A program made the position numbers and the translations under genes. Source: Actinomycetes bacterium (lineage in GTDB: Bacteria > Actinomycetota > Actinomycetes > Actinomycetales > Cellulomonadaceae). Taken from it: a DNA stretch of 51,139 nucleotides. This document shows, in pieces, positions 16,107 to 24,447 of the stretch (its first letter is position 1; each line of letters begins with the position of its first letter). The DNA lies in contig JAJYCD010000014.1 in the NCBI GenBank assembly GCA_021778635.1, positions 1-51,139 of the forward strand, in the 5' to 3' direction. The notes beneath the pieces were generated by a model. It ran no database searches, had not been told where the DNA came from, and saw only the letters and a list, made by a program, of their open reading frames with translations.

Positions 16107-16822
16107 GCGGAGCAGCGCAGGCGGTGGTCCACCTGCCGACCTGGAGCGCGGTGGTCGCCTGGGCGAGCCTCGGCATCGCCGGTCTGTTCGCCGTGTGGAC
16201 GACCCTCGACGTCGCCCGCCGACCGCCCGCCATGCCCGTCATGCGCGTCGTGTGGCCGCTGACGATGCTCTTCGGCGGCGCGCTCTGGTGGTGGTTCTAC
16301 CTGCGATGGGGCCGCGGACCCCGACCGGACGGCGAGCACCGTCCGCACTGGGTCTCGGTGGCGACCGGGACGAGCCACTGCGGTGCCGGCTGCACGGCGG
16401 GCGACGTCCTCGGTGAGACCCTCGTGCTCCTCGTGCCGGGCGTCGCGGTCGCGGCTGGCTACCGCACCCTCGTCGCAGACGAGATGTACGCGCGGTGGGC
16501 CGTCGACTTCGTGCTCGCCTACCTCATCGGCATCGCGCTGCAGTACGCCGCGATCGTCCCGATGCGCCACCTGACACCGGGCCGCGGACTGCTCGAGGCC
16601 GTCAAGGCCGACACTCTCTCGATCGCCTCCTGGCAGCTCGGGATGTACGGGTCGATGGCCGTCGTGCAGGTGATCCTCGCGCCCGCGTGGGTGGGCGGGC
16701 GGCTCCCGGTGGCGTCCCCACAGTTCTGGGCCGCGATGCAGGTGGCGATGCTCGTCGGGTTCCTCACCAGCGCGCCGGCGAACACCTGGCTGCTCCGCCG
16801 AGGGATCAAAGAGCCGATGTGA
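16103..16822 (+). CDS. DUF4396 domain membrane protein
   Basis: 239 residues, about six transmembrane helices. A conserved GTSHCGAGCTAGDVLGE segment (His plus two Cys near a membrane boundary) and PMRHLTPGRGLLEAVKADTLS identify DUF4396. Family members often occur near copper or oxidative-stress genes, but the activity is unknown; the Cys/His pair suggests metal binding. The GTG start overlaps the upstream small frame. The protein ends shortly after its last helix (KEPM). Confidence 0.8.
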   Translation: MSGAAQAVVHLPTWSAVVAWASLGIAGLFAVWTTLDVARRPPAMPVMRVVWPLTMLFGGALWWWFYLRWGRGPRPDGEHRPHWVSVATGTSHCGAGCTAGDVLGETLVLLVPGVAVAAGYRTLVADEMYARWAVDFVLAYLIGIALQYAAIVPMRHLTPGRGLLEAVKADTLSIASWQLGMYGSMAVVQVILAPAWVGGRLPVASPQFWAAMQVAMLVGFLTSAPANTWLLRRGIKEPM

Positions 16823-16982
16823 CGCGTCGGCGCGTGACGCGGATCGCGTCGGCGGCAGTCGGTATCATTCGAGCCCGGGGGCGCCGTTCGCGATCAGCAC
16901 CGCCGTCCTCCCGTCGTTTCCCCAGGAAGCCACGAGGTAGCCGTGGTGCCATGGAACCGAGCGGAAGGGGCACGCAGCCGAG

Positions 16983-18203
16983 ATGAGAAGACCACACAGG
17001 CCGTCGGGGGTCCGGCTCGCCGTGGGTGGCGTGGCGGTGCTGACCGTCGCGGCCCTCGGCGTCGGCACGTTGTTGGTGACGAACCGGTTCTCGTGGGTCG
17101 CCCAAGGGGTGGTCGGCGCCGCGGTGACCAGCCCCGCGGCCTCCGACCCCGCAGCGTCGGTCCCGACGCCCGGACCGAGCGGGAACCTCGGGACGCCTTC
17201 CGCGACGGCCGTGCCGCTGCGCGTCGTCTCCGTCGCGCCCGACGCAGCGACCCGTCTCACCGGCACGGCCCCGATCGTGGTCACCTTCGACGAGGCGGTC
17301 GCGAGTGGCAGCGCGATGCCCCAGGTGCAACCCGCGGTCGCCGGCACGTGGAGCCAGCCCGACCCGACGACGCTGCGGTTCGACCCGTCTGTGCCGTTCG
17401 CGCCCGACACCTCACTCACGGTGACCGTCCCCAGCGGTGCGAACGGCGTCCGCGCCGTCGACGGCGGCCTGCTGTCCGCTGCGGTGGCGACCACCTACAC
17501 GGTCGCGGACGGAGCTCTGCTGCGGCTCCAGCAGCTTCTGGCTGAGCTGCACTACCTCCCGGTCGCCTTCACCCCGACGACCCCCGAGGTGCATACCGCC
17601 GCCGCCCAAGGGGCGATGGCGTTCACGCCTCCGGCCGGTCAGTTCGCCATGCGCTTCGCCGCGACCCCAGCACCCCTCGCCGCGCTCTGGCAACCGGGCG
17701 TCGCGACCTCGCTCACCCAGGGCGCCGTGATGGCGTTCGAGAAGACCCACGCGCTCGTGGTCGACGGCATCGCAGGGCCGGCCGTCTGGGCCGCGCTGCT
17801 CCACGATGCGGTCGACCAGACGATGGACCCTCAGCCCTACAGCTGGGCCTGGACGACGATGAGTCACCCCGAGACGCTCAAGATCTGGGTCGACGGGCAG
17901 TTCGTCTTCTCCTCGAGCGCCAACACCGGTATCCCGGCTGCGCCCACCCCGACGGGGAGCTGGCCGGTGTACGCGCGATACCGCACGCAGACCATGAGCG
18001 GCACGAACCCCGACGGAACGACCTACAACGATCCCGGCGTGCCGTATGTCAGCTACTTCCGCGGTGGTGACGCGATCCACGGGTTCCAGCGCGCTTCCTA
18101 CGGCACCGAGCAGAGCCTCGGGTGCGTCGAGCTGCCCTACGCCGCGGCAGCGCAGGTCTGGACCCTGATCGACTACGGGACGGTCGTCACCGTCACAGCG
18201 TGA
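16983..18203 (+). CDS. L,D-transpeptidase (YkuD) with Ig-like and peptidoglycan-binding-like parts
   Basis: 406 residues. An N-terminal signal anchor (residues about 10-32) is followed by a Pro/Ser linker, a bacterial Ig-like domain (about 80-175; TAPIVVTFDEAVASGSAMPQ), a peptidoglycan-binding-like stretch (TQGAVMAFEKTHALVVDGIA, then GPAVWAALL) and a C-terminal YkuD domain. The catalytic motif is HGFQRASYGTEQSLGCVEL, with the His and the Cys nucleophile. Such enzymes form 3-3 cross-links in peptidoglycan or attach proteins to it, outside the membrane. The ATG at 16983 is chosen; GGAAGGGG lies about a dozen bases upstream. It is a single-gene unit. Confidence 0.88.
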   Translation: MRRPHRPSGVRLAVGGVAVLTVAALGVGTLLVTNRFSWVAQGVVGAAVTSPAASDPAASVPTPGPSGNLGTPSATAVPLRVVSVAPDAATRLTGTAPIVVTFDEAVASGSAMPQVQPAVAGTWSQPDPTTLRFDPSVPFAPDTSLTVTVPSGANGVRAVDGGLLSAAVATTYTVADGALLRLQQLLAELHYLPVAFTPTTPEVHTAAAQGAMAFTPPAGQFAMRFAATPAPLAALWQPGVATSLTQGAVMAFEKTHALVVDGIAGPAVWAALLHDAVDQTMDPQPYSWAWTTMSHPETLKIWVDGQFVFSSSANTGIPAAPTPTGSWPVYARYRTQTMSGTNPDGTTYNDPGVPYVSYFRGGDAIHGFQRASYGTEQSLGCVELPYAAAAQVWTLIDYGTVVTVTA

Positions 18204-18392
18204 CGCTGCGCGACCGCGGGATCGCGCGCGTAGGGCAGCGGTCATCGCCTTCGGAACCGACCGCCGTGGTGATCGACGATCCCGGTGCACCGCGGGGCCA
18301 TGACCAGGACGCTCCCGGATCGCCCGGCGCGGAGTCGGGTTGCGCCTCGCAACGGCGTCGGGCTGCACCGGGCCGACGACGCCGCGGCGCCC

Positions 18393-19106
18393 TCAGACGG
18401 CGCTGATGAGGCCGGGTCCGTCGTTGCGCACGGCGCCGACCTCAGGACCGACCTCCGTCGCCTGCAGGACCGGTTCGGGTAGGGACCGCAGGAGCTCGTC
18501 GACCTCGGTGGCGTCCTGCAGGTGGTTGTCCAGCCACTGGTCGTACCGGTCGGGTGGGATGAACACCGGGGTGCGGTCGTGGATGTGCCCCAGCGCGTCC
18601 GTCGCCGTGGTGGTGGCGATGGTGGCGGTCCACAACCACTTCTTCGGGTCGTCCTCCGCCAGGGCCGGGTCCGGCCACAGCTCGTACAGCCCCGCGGCGG
18701 CCAGCAGCCCTTCATCACCCGCGTGCAGGAAGTACGGGGTCTTGGTGCCGTCGGGGTTCTTCATCCACTCGTAGTACCCGTCCATCGGGACCAGGCAGCG
18801 TCGGCGGGCCGCCGCGGCCTTGAACGACGGCTTGGTGGTGAGCGTCTCCGAGCGAGCGTTGATCATCCGGGACCCGATCGTCGGGTCCTTCGCCCACGAG
18901 GGCACCAGTCCCCAACGGACCCGGCGCAGCTGCCGGACCGGCGCCCCGTCGGGTTCCTCGCGCGGTGGTCGTTCGAGGACGACCCGGATGCCCTGCATCG
19001 GGGCCACGTTCCACGACGGGCCGCGCTCCTCACCCAGGATCTGCTGCACCATCAGAGCGCGGGCGATCTCGTCGTCACGCCGGAAGCTCGCATATCTGCC
19101 GCACAC
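18393..19106 (-). CDS. SOS response-associated peptidase, YedK/HMCES family
   Basis: About 237 residues. The protein must begin Met-Cys-Gly-Arg-Tyr because the Cys, after Met removal, makes the thiazolidine cross-link to abasic sites in single-stranded DNA. I therefore start it at the GTG at 19106 rather than at the upstream in-frame ATG (19142). Other active-site marks are present: NVAPMQG (Asn), WGLVPSWAKD, INARSET (Glu), RCLVPMDGYYEW and GHIHDRTPVFI (His). It shields abasic sites during replication and so fits the DNA-damage theme, although the mutasome operon is 9 kb away. GGGAG precedes the start. Confidence 0.9.
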   Translation of the reverse strand: MCGRYASFRRDDEIARALMVQQILGEERGPSWNVAPMQGIRVVLERPPREEPDGAPVRQLRRVRWGLVPSWAKDPTIGSRMINARSETLTTKPSFKAAAARRRCLVPMDGYYEWMKNPDGTKTPYFLHAGDEGLLAAAGLYELWPDPALAEDDPKKWLWTATIATTTATDALGHIHDRTPVFIPPDRYDQWLDNHLQDATEVDELLRSLPEPVLQATEVGPEVGAVRNDGPGLISAV

Positions 19107-19611
19107 CGATCCAGGCTCCCACCCGAGGCTCCGGCCCGCCAAGGTTCACGGCCGAGCCTGCGCTGAGCCGCTCCAGCAGGGAAGCTGAGCCGTCCCGCAG
19201 GACGTCCCGCCACGTCCCGAGGCCGACGCCCGCATTCGTGAGCCGGACCAGCAACCGGAGCAGGGGTCCGAGTCGGAGGGCGGGGACCGCCGGATCTACC
19301 CGGATGACCCCACGGGCACCAGCGACGGGCAGCGCCGATCGCTCGCCTCCCGGTCGCGTCCGCCTTCCGAGCGCGACGTCGTCGGACGGTCTCGACCTGC
19401 GCAGCCAGCCGGCCTGTCTTATGGTCGTGATGCGTCGAGAAGCGCGATCGAGCCGGCCCTGCCGGCCGCGATCGTGCCGGGCCCGCCGGCCGTGAACCGG
19501 GCGGCCCGGGGCGCCACCCTCCGGTCGCTGGTGAGACACACCACGGCCCAGTCGGGCAGGTCGCGGACTCCGCGTAGTCGCACCGCGCCGACGGACCGAA
19601 GGAGGCGGCTG
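19107..19611. other. Unassigned 505-base region with coding-like minus-strand frames
   Basis: No gene can be named. On the minus strand the frame from about 19590 to 19419 (VRDLPDWAVVCLTSDRRVAP onward) and, in another phase, the frame from about 19435 to 19075 (RLGPLLRLLVRLTNAGVG, then GTWRDVLRDGSASLLERLSA) both have GC-rich third positions and protein-like composition. Neither has a ribosome site and a start together. They could be two parts of one frameshifted, decayed gene or chance frames. The last 20 bases hold the AAGGAGG site of the gene at 19612. Confidence 0.35.
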
Positions 19612-20082
19612 ATGAACTGGTTCGAGCGTGGCAACGACAAGACTGCTGAGGTCGAGCACCTCATCGACCGGGCGACGCGCAACATCGCGCACGGACGGTT
19701 CGAGCGGTCCTTGTCCGGGCTCACCGCAGCAGCCGCGTTGGTCACCACGGTCGAGGTGTTCGCCGAGCACTACAAGGCGAGCTTCGGCAACCGGTGGATG
19801 TGGTCGCCGATCCTGGTGACGCCACCGGTGGTGATCGCGGGGATCGCGGGTGTGTACAGCAAGACGTGGGCCAAGACCGCACTGCCTGTCGCAGCGGGCC
19901 TGTACGCCCTCGACGGGCTCGCCGGCGAGTACTTCCACGCCCGCGGGGTGGCACGCAAGCCCGGCGGATGGAAGCTCGCGACGTACAACGTGCCGATGGG
20001 CCCCCCGATCGCCGCGCCCGGGCTGATGTCCATCGTCGGCGCCCTGGGCCTGCTCGCGGCACTGCTTCGGCGGGAGAAGTGA
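19612..20082 (+). CDS. Four-helix membrane protein of the GMC dehydrogenase operon
   Basis: 156 residues, ATG with AAGGAGG about 7 bases upstream. An amphipathic, charged N-terminus (about 1-32) precedes four hydrophobic helices near residues 35-52, 62-82, 87-107 and 130-150. His and Glu residues sit at the helix ends (EVFAEHYKASF, GEYFHARGVARKPGGW). I do not recognise the family with certainty. Its stop overlaps the start of the subunit-3 gene (TGATG), so it is coupled to the dehydrogenase and probably forms its membrane anchor, possibly with a quinone- or haem-binding site. That role is an inference from context. Confidence 0.7.
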   Translation: MNWFERGNDKTAEVEHLIDRATRNIAHGRFERSLSGLTAAAALVTTVEVFAEHYKASFGNRWMWSPILVTPPVVIAGIAGVYSKTWAKTALPVAAGLYALDGLAGEYFHARGVARKPGGWKLATYNVPMGPPIAAPGLMSIVGALGLLAALLRREK

Positions 20083-20822
20083 TGCTCGACCGGGACAAGG
20101 GTGAGCACCTGCCGAACCTGCGCCCCGACCGCCGGCCACCGCACCCGTCCTGGCTGCCTCGCCAGCGGCGCGGCACGACGCCGCAGATGATCGGGCGCTA
20201 CCCCGACTTCGATGTCCTGGACGCGGTGGACACCTGGGATCCGGCGACGAAGAAGGTCGTCCTCGCGCGCCTCGAGCCCGCCGGCCCGCTGCGGTTCTTC
20301 GGCCCGGAGGAGGAACCCGCGTTGCGGGCGCTGTGCGACGTCACCACGGCGCAGGACCGCGAACCACGTGTGCCGGTGGCCGAGCTCGTCGACGCCAAGC
20401 TGGCCGACGGAGAGCTCGACGGATTCCAGTACGCGGACATGCCCGACGACCGTGACACCTGGCACCTCGTCCTGGCGGGTCTGGACCACTCCGCGCGCGA
20501 CCGGTACGCCCGGTCGTTCGCCCGGTGCACCGTCGAGGAGCAGCAGGACGTCGTTCGGGATCTCTCCCAGGGTGCGTTGTCCGGCGGTACCTGGGACTCG
20601 CTGAACGTCCGTCGTGCGTGGTCGGTGTGCATGCGGGCGATCCTGGCCGGCTTCTACAGCCACCCGTGGGCGTGGAACGAGATCGGGTTCGGCGGTCCCG
20701 CGTACCCGCGGGGGTACATGCGTACCGGTCCGACCAGCGTCCTGGAGCCGTTCGAGACGCCCGGAGCGACCGCGGAGGACGCCGCCCAGGCCGTCGCCGA
20801 CAACCCCGAGGTGTTCGGCTGA
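20082..20822 (+). CDS. Gluconate 2-dehydrogenase subunit 3 family protein
   Basis: 246 residues, matching the small subunit of GMC-type membrane dehydrogenases: FFGPEEEPALRALCDVTTAQ, ELVDAKLADGELDGF, ARDRYARSFARCTVEEQQD and WNEIGFGGPAYPRGYMR. In classic gluconate, sorbose or fructose dehydrogenases this subunit carries a Tat signal and chaperones the FAD subunit to the periplasm. Here the N-terminus (MLDRDKGEHLPNLRPDRRPP) has no hydrophobic signal core, implying a cytoplasmic location. Both ends overlap neighbouring genes by one base (TGATG), a strong operon signal. Confidence 0.85.
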   Translation: MLDRDKGEHLPNLRPDRRPPHPSWLPRQRRGTTPQMIGRYPDFDVLDAVDTWDPATKKVVLARLEPAGPLRFFGPEEEPALRALCDVTTAQDREPRVPVAELVDAKLADGELDGFQYADMPDDRDTWHLVLAGLDHSARDRYARSFARCTVEEQQDVVRDLSQGALSGGTWDSLNVRRAWSVCMRAILAGFYSHPWAWNEIGFGGPAYPRGYMRTGPTSVLEPFETPGATAEDAAQAVADNPEVFG

Positions 20823-22534
20823 TGAGCGTCCGCAACCTGCTCAAGGGTTCGGCCGGGCCCACAGACAACGACTCCCGCTTCCTGCTCGACGTGCACTCGC
20901 GCCAGCTGCCGGGAGAGTCGACGATGAGCCGGTACGACGAGAGCGTCGAGGTCGACCTGGTCGTCGTCGGGGCCGGTGCCGGAGGATCGGTCCTGGCCCA
21001 GCGGCTCGCTCGCCGAGGCTGGCGCGTGGTCATCATCGAGGCCGGGCCGTTCTGGCACCCGGATGACGACTGGGTCTCGGACGAGGCCGGCTCGCACGGG
21101 CTGTACTGGACCCAGAACCGAATCATCGGCGGCAGCGACCCGATCGAGCTGGGCAAGAACAACTCCGGACGCGGGGTCGGCGGTTCGATGGTGCACTACG
21201 CGGGGTACACGCCCCGCTTCCACCCCTCCGACTTCGCGACCTTCAGCCGCGACGGTGTCGGCGCCGACTGGCCCATCAGCTACGACGATCTCCTGCCGCA
21301 CTACGAGCAGGTCGAGCGCGAGCTGCCCGTCGCAGGTCAGAACTGGCCCTGGGGACACCCTCACAGCTACCCGTTCAGCCCGCACCCGGTCTCCGAGGCC
21401 GCGGGAAAGGTGTGGCGGGGCGCCCGCGCGAGGGGCATCGAGATGCGGGTGGGCCCGGTCGGCATCGTCAACGGAACCTTCGGCAACCGACCGCACTGCA
21501 TCTACCGTGGCTACTGCCTCCAGGGCTGCAAGGTCAACGCCAAGGCGAGCCCCTACGTCACACACCTACCGGACGCGTTGGCCCACGCGGTCGAGATCCG
21601 GTCCGGCTGCATGGCCTCGCGGGTCGAGCTCGACGAGCGCGGCCGGGCGACCGGTGTCGTGTACCTCGAGGAGGCGGGAGGTCCGGAGCATCTGCAACGT
21701 GCGGCGTTCGTCGCGATCGCCGGGTACTCGATCGAGACTCCGAGGCTCCTGCTGAGCTCCACGAGCAGACGGTTCCCCGACGGGCTGGGCAACGACCACG
21801 ACCAGGTGGGCCGCTACGTGATGGTGCAGGGTGCCACCCAGACCGCCGGCCGCTGGCCGGAGGAGCTGAGGATGTACAAGTCGCCGCCTCCGGAGATCTC
21901 GAGCGAGGACTTCTACGAGACCGATCTCTCCCGAGGTTTCGCACGCGGCTTCTCGATCCAGACCGTCTCACCGTTGCCGATCGGGTGGGCCGAGCACGTG
22001 CTGGCCGACGGGCACTGGGGTGCGGCGCTGCGGGAGTACATGCGCGACTACAACCACTGGGCCACCGTGGGAGTGCTCAACGAGCTCCTCGCACAGCCCG
22101 AGAACCGGGTCACCCTCGCCTCGCAGACCGATCAGTACGGCCTGCCCGTCGCCCGCATGGACTACACCCTGTGCGACAACGACAAGGCCAACATCGCCTA
22201 CTCGACGACCGTCACCACCGACATCCTCAAGGCAGCCGGCGCACAGGACGTGCTGACGATCAAGCGCTTCGCGCACCTGATCGGCGGCGCACGCATGGGC
22301 AGCTCCCCCGCGTCGAGCGTCGTGGACGCCAACCAGCGCCTCTGGGGCGTGCCGAACCTGTTCCTCGCGGACGGCTCGGTGTGCCCGACTCAGGGCTCGG
22401 CCAACCCTGCGCTGACGATCATGGCGCTCGCCTCGCGGCTCGCCGCACGGATGGCCGACGGCAGCGCCATGAGCGACGACCCCGAGGCACGCGCCGGCAG
22501 ACCGCCGCGTCAGGTCGCCAACGCGCAGGAGTGA
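20822..22534 (+). CDS. GMC-family FAD oxidoreductase (gluconate 2-dehydrogenase-like large subunit)
   Basis: 570 residues. The FAD-binding dinucleotide fold is VVVGAGAGGSVLAQRLARRG, followed by EAGPFW; the second flavin contact is NNSGRGVGGSMVHYAGYTPR. The C-terminal GMC signature is present: HLIGGARMGSSPASSVVD, LFLADGSVCPTQGSANPALT, with the His and Asn of the active site. A Cys-rich loop (HCIYRGYCLQGCK) is like that in gluconate and sorbose dehydrogenase large subunits, where it may hold an iron-sulfur cluster. The N-terminal 40 residues are polar, with no signal peptide. It should oxidise a sugar, polyol or aldonate, passing electrons through its membrane partner. The substrate is unknown. 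Confidence 0.88.
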   Translation: MSVRNLLKGSAGPTDNDSRFLLDVHSRQLPGESTMSRYDESVEVDLVVVGAGAGGSVLAQRLARRGWRVVIIEAGPFWHPDDDWVSDEAGSHGLYWTQNRIIGGSDPIELGKNNSGRGVGGSMVHYAGYTPRFHPSDFATFSRDGVGADWPISYDDLLPHYEQVERELPVAGQNWPWGHPHSYPFSPHPVSEAAGKVWRGARARGIEMRVGPVGIVNGTFGNRPHCIYRGYCLQGCKVNAKASPYVTHLPDALAHAVEIRSGCMASRVELDERGRATGVVYLEEAGGPEHLQRAAFVAIAGYSIETPRLLLSSTSRRFPDGLGNDHDQVGRYVMVQGATQTAGRWPEELRMYKSPPPEISSEDFYETDLSRGFARGFSIQTVSPLPIGWAEHVLADGHWGAALREYMRDYNHWATVGVLNELLAQPENRVTLASQTDQYGLPVARMDYTLCDNDKANIAYSTTVTTDILKAAGAQDVLTIKRFAHLIGGARMGSSPASSVVDANQRLWGVPNLFLADGSVCPTQGSANPALTIMALASRLAARMADGSAMSDDPEARAGRPPRQVANAQE

Positions 22535-22584
22535 GGACCGGGGAGCAGCGCTCGGACCCATCGTTCGGAGAAGAGGAGACAGCC

Positions 22585-24408
22585 ATGAGCAGCACCGTCA
22601 GCGACTTCGTGATCGACCGGTTGATCGAGTGGGATCTGCACCGCTTCTACGGCTTCCCCGGCGACGGGATCGGCGGCTTCGACGGCGCCCTGGAGCGGGC
22701 CGAGGCGGCGGCGAAGGCCTTCACCTACGTCCGACCCACGCACGAGGAGATCGCCGCGTTCATGGCGACCGCGCACGCCAAGTTCACCGGCGAGGTGGGC
22801 GTGTGCATCGCGACCTCCGGACCAGGTGCGACGCATCTGCTCACCGGGCTGTACGACGCGAAGATGGACAACCAGCCCGTCGTGGCGATCGTCGGCCAGC
22901 AGGGGCGCGTCGCGCTGGGCAGCGACACGCAGCAGCAGATGGACCTCGAGCGCACGTTCGCCGACGTAGCCGGGTTCGTCCAGACCGTGGTGACTCCCGC
23001 TCAGGCACAGCTCGTCGTCGACCGCGCCGTGCGGATCGCCCACGCGGAGCGATGCCCCACGGTCGTCATCCTCCCCGCCGACGTCCAGGACATGGAGATG
23101 GCCACCCCGACCCAGGACCACTGGGTCTCACGGACGGGCGTCGGCCACGCGTCCAACTCGCTGACGCCGCCCGAGGACGAGCTACGACGCGCGGCCGCGG
23201 TGCTCAACGCCGGGTCGAGGGTCGCGATGCTCGTCGGCGAGGGTGCGCGCGGGGCCACCGACGAGGTGCTCGCCGTGGCCGAGAGGCTCGGCGCGGGAGT
23301 GATCACCGCGCTGCTCGGGAAGGACGTCGTCCCCGGAGACGTGCCGTACCACACGCAGCAGCTCGGGCTGCTCGGCTCCAAGCCGAGCTACGACATGATG
23401 CAGGGCTGCGACACGCTGCTCATGGTCGGCAGCAACTACCCCTACGCGGAGTTCCTGCCCGAGACCGGGCGCGCGCGCGGGGTGCAGATCGACCTGGTGT
23501 CGCGGCGCCTGAGCGTCCGCTACCCGATGGAGGTGAACCTCGTCGGCGATGCGAAGACCACCCTCGCCGCCCTGCTGCCCTACCTCACGACCAAGGACGA
23601 CCGCTCCTGGCAGAACGGCGTCATCTCGGGCATGCGGACCTGGAACGACATCACCGAGAGGGAGGCCATGACGCAGGCCGACCCGATCAACCCGCGCTAC
23701 GTCTTCCACCTTCTCAACGAGCGCCTGCCGGAGAACGCGCTCGTCACGGCCGACGCCGGCACGACCGCGGACTGGTACGGCCACCACATCAAGCTCGGGC
23801 CCCAGATGCGCGGAAACCTCTCCGGGATGCTCGCCTCGATGCTCGCCGCGATGCCGTACGCGCTGGCCGGCAAGTTCGCGTTTCCCGACCGTCCCGTGGT
23901 CTGCACCATCGGCGACGGTGCCTTCCAGATGCTCGGGATGAACGAGCTCCTGACCGTGAAGCGGCACTGGAAGAGCTGGGAGGACCCGCGCTTCATCGTG
24001 ATGGTCCTGCACAACGACGACCTGACGCAGGTCTCGTGGGAGATGCGGGAGGTCGGCGACCCTCGGTGGGACACCTCCCAGGCCGTCGAGACCATGGACT
24101 ACGCGGGCTACGCCGAGCTGCTAGGGCTGCGCGGCATCCGGGTGGACGAGCCCGACCAGGTCGCGGGAGCCTGGGACGCAGCCTTCGCGGCCGATCGCCC
24201 GGTCGTGCTCGACGTCCACACGGACCCCAACGTCCCGCCGCTGCCCGCGCACATCTCCTTCGCCGAGGCGAAGGGGTTCCTTGCCACGCTCGCCAAGGGC
24301 GACCCTGCGCAGGGCTCGGTCATCGCGAACTCGTTGCATGCGGTCGCTGCGCAGCTGTTCGCGTCGGCAAAGGGCGCGCTGTCGCGCGACGACCGACCGG
24401 GCGACTGA
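22585..24408 (+). CDS. Thiamine-diphosphate enzyme, pyruvate oxidase (PoxB)-like
   Basis: 607 residues in the order of the acetolactate-synthase/pyruvate-oxidase superfamily: an N-terminal PYR domain with catalytic Glu in RPTHEEIAAFMATAHAKF, a central domain (SNYPYAEFLPETGRARGVQI, then LVGDAKTTLAALLP) and a PP domain with the ThDP/Mg motif GDGAFQM to VLHNDD. The central-domain sequence is closest to quinone-dependent pyruvate oxidases. The C-terminus ends in a helix-forming stretch (GSVIANSLHAVAAQLFASAK) that could bind membrane, as PoxB's does. The start has AGAGGAGAC upstream and lies 50 bases after the GMC stop. It probably decarboxylates a 2-keto acid; the substrate is not determined. Confidence 0.85.
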   Translation: MSSTVSDFVIDRLIEWDLHRFYGFPGDGIGGFDGALERAEAAAKAFTYVRPTHEEIAAFMATAHAKFTGEVGVCIATSGPGATHLLTGLYDAKMDNQPVVAIVGQQGRVALGSDTQQQMDLERTFADVAGFVQTVVTPAQAQLVVDRAVRIAHAERCPTVVILPADVQDMEMATPTQDHWVSRTGVGHASNSLTPPEDELRRAAAVLNAGSRVAMLVGEGARGATDEVLAVAERLGAGVITALLGKDVVPGDVPYHTQQLGLLGSKPSYDMMQGCDTLLMVGSNYPYAEFLPETGRARGVQIDLVSRRLSVRYPMEVNLVGDAKTTLAALLPYLTTKDDRSWQNGVISGMRTWNDITEREAMTQADPINPRYVFHLLNERLPENALVTADAGTTADWYGHHIKLGPQMRGNLSGMLASMLAAMPYALAGKFAFPDRPVVCTIGDGAFQMLGMNELLTVKRHWKSWEDPRFIVMVLHNDDLTQVSWEMREVGDPRWDTSQAVETMDYAGYAELLGLRGIRVDEPDQVAGAWDAAFAADRPVVLDVHTDPNVPPLPAHISFAEAKGFLATLAKGDPAQGSVIANSLHAVAAQLFASAKGALSRDDRPGD

Positions 24409-24414
24409 CGGGCG

Positions 24415-24447
24415 CCGCGTCGCACGACCCGCCGTCACGCGACGCGG
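24415..24447. terminator. Bidirectional hairpin between convergent genes
   Basis: Arms CCGCGTCGC (24415-24423) and GCGACGCGG (24439-24447) pair perfectly across 15 bases. They lie between the stops of the ThDP-enzyme gene and the convergent enolase-superfamily gene, overlapping the latter's last codons. Confidence 0.5.
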
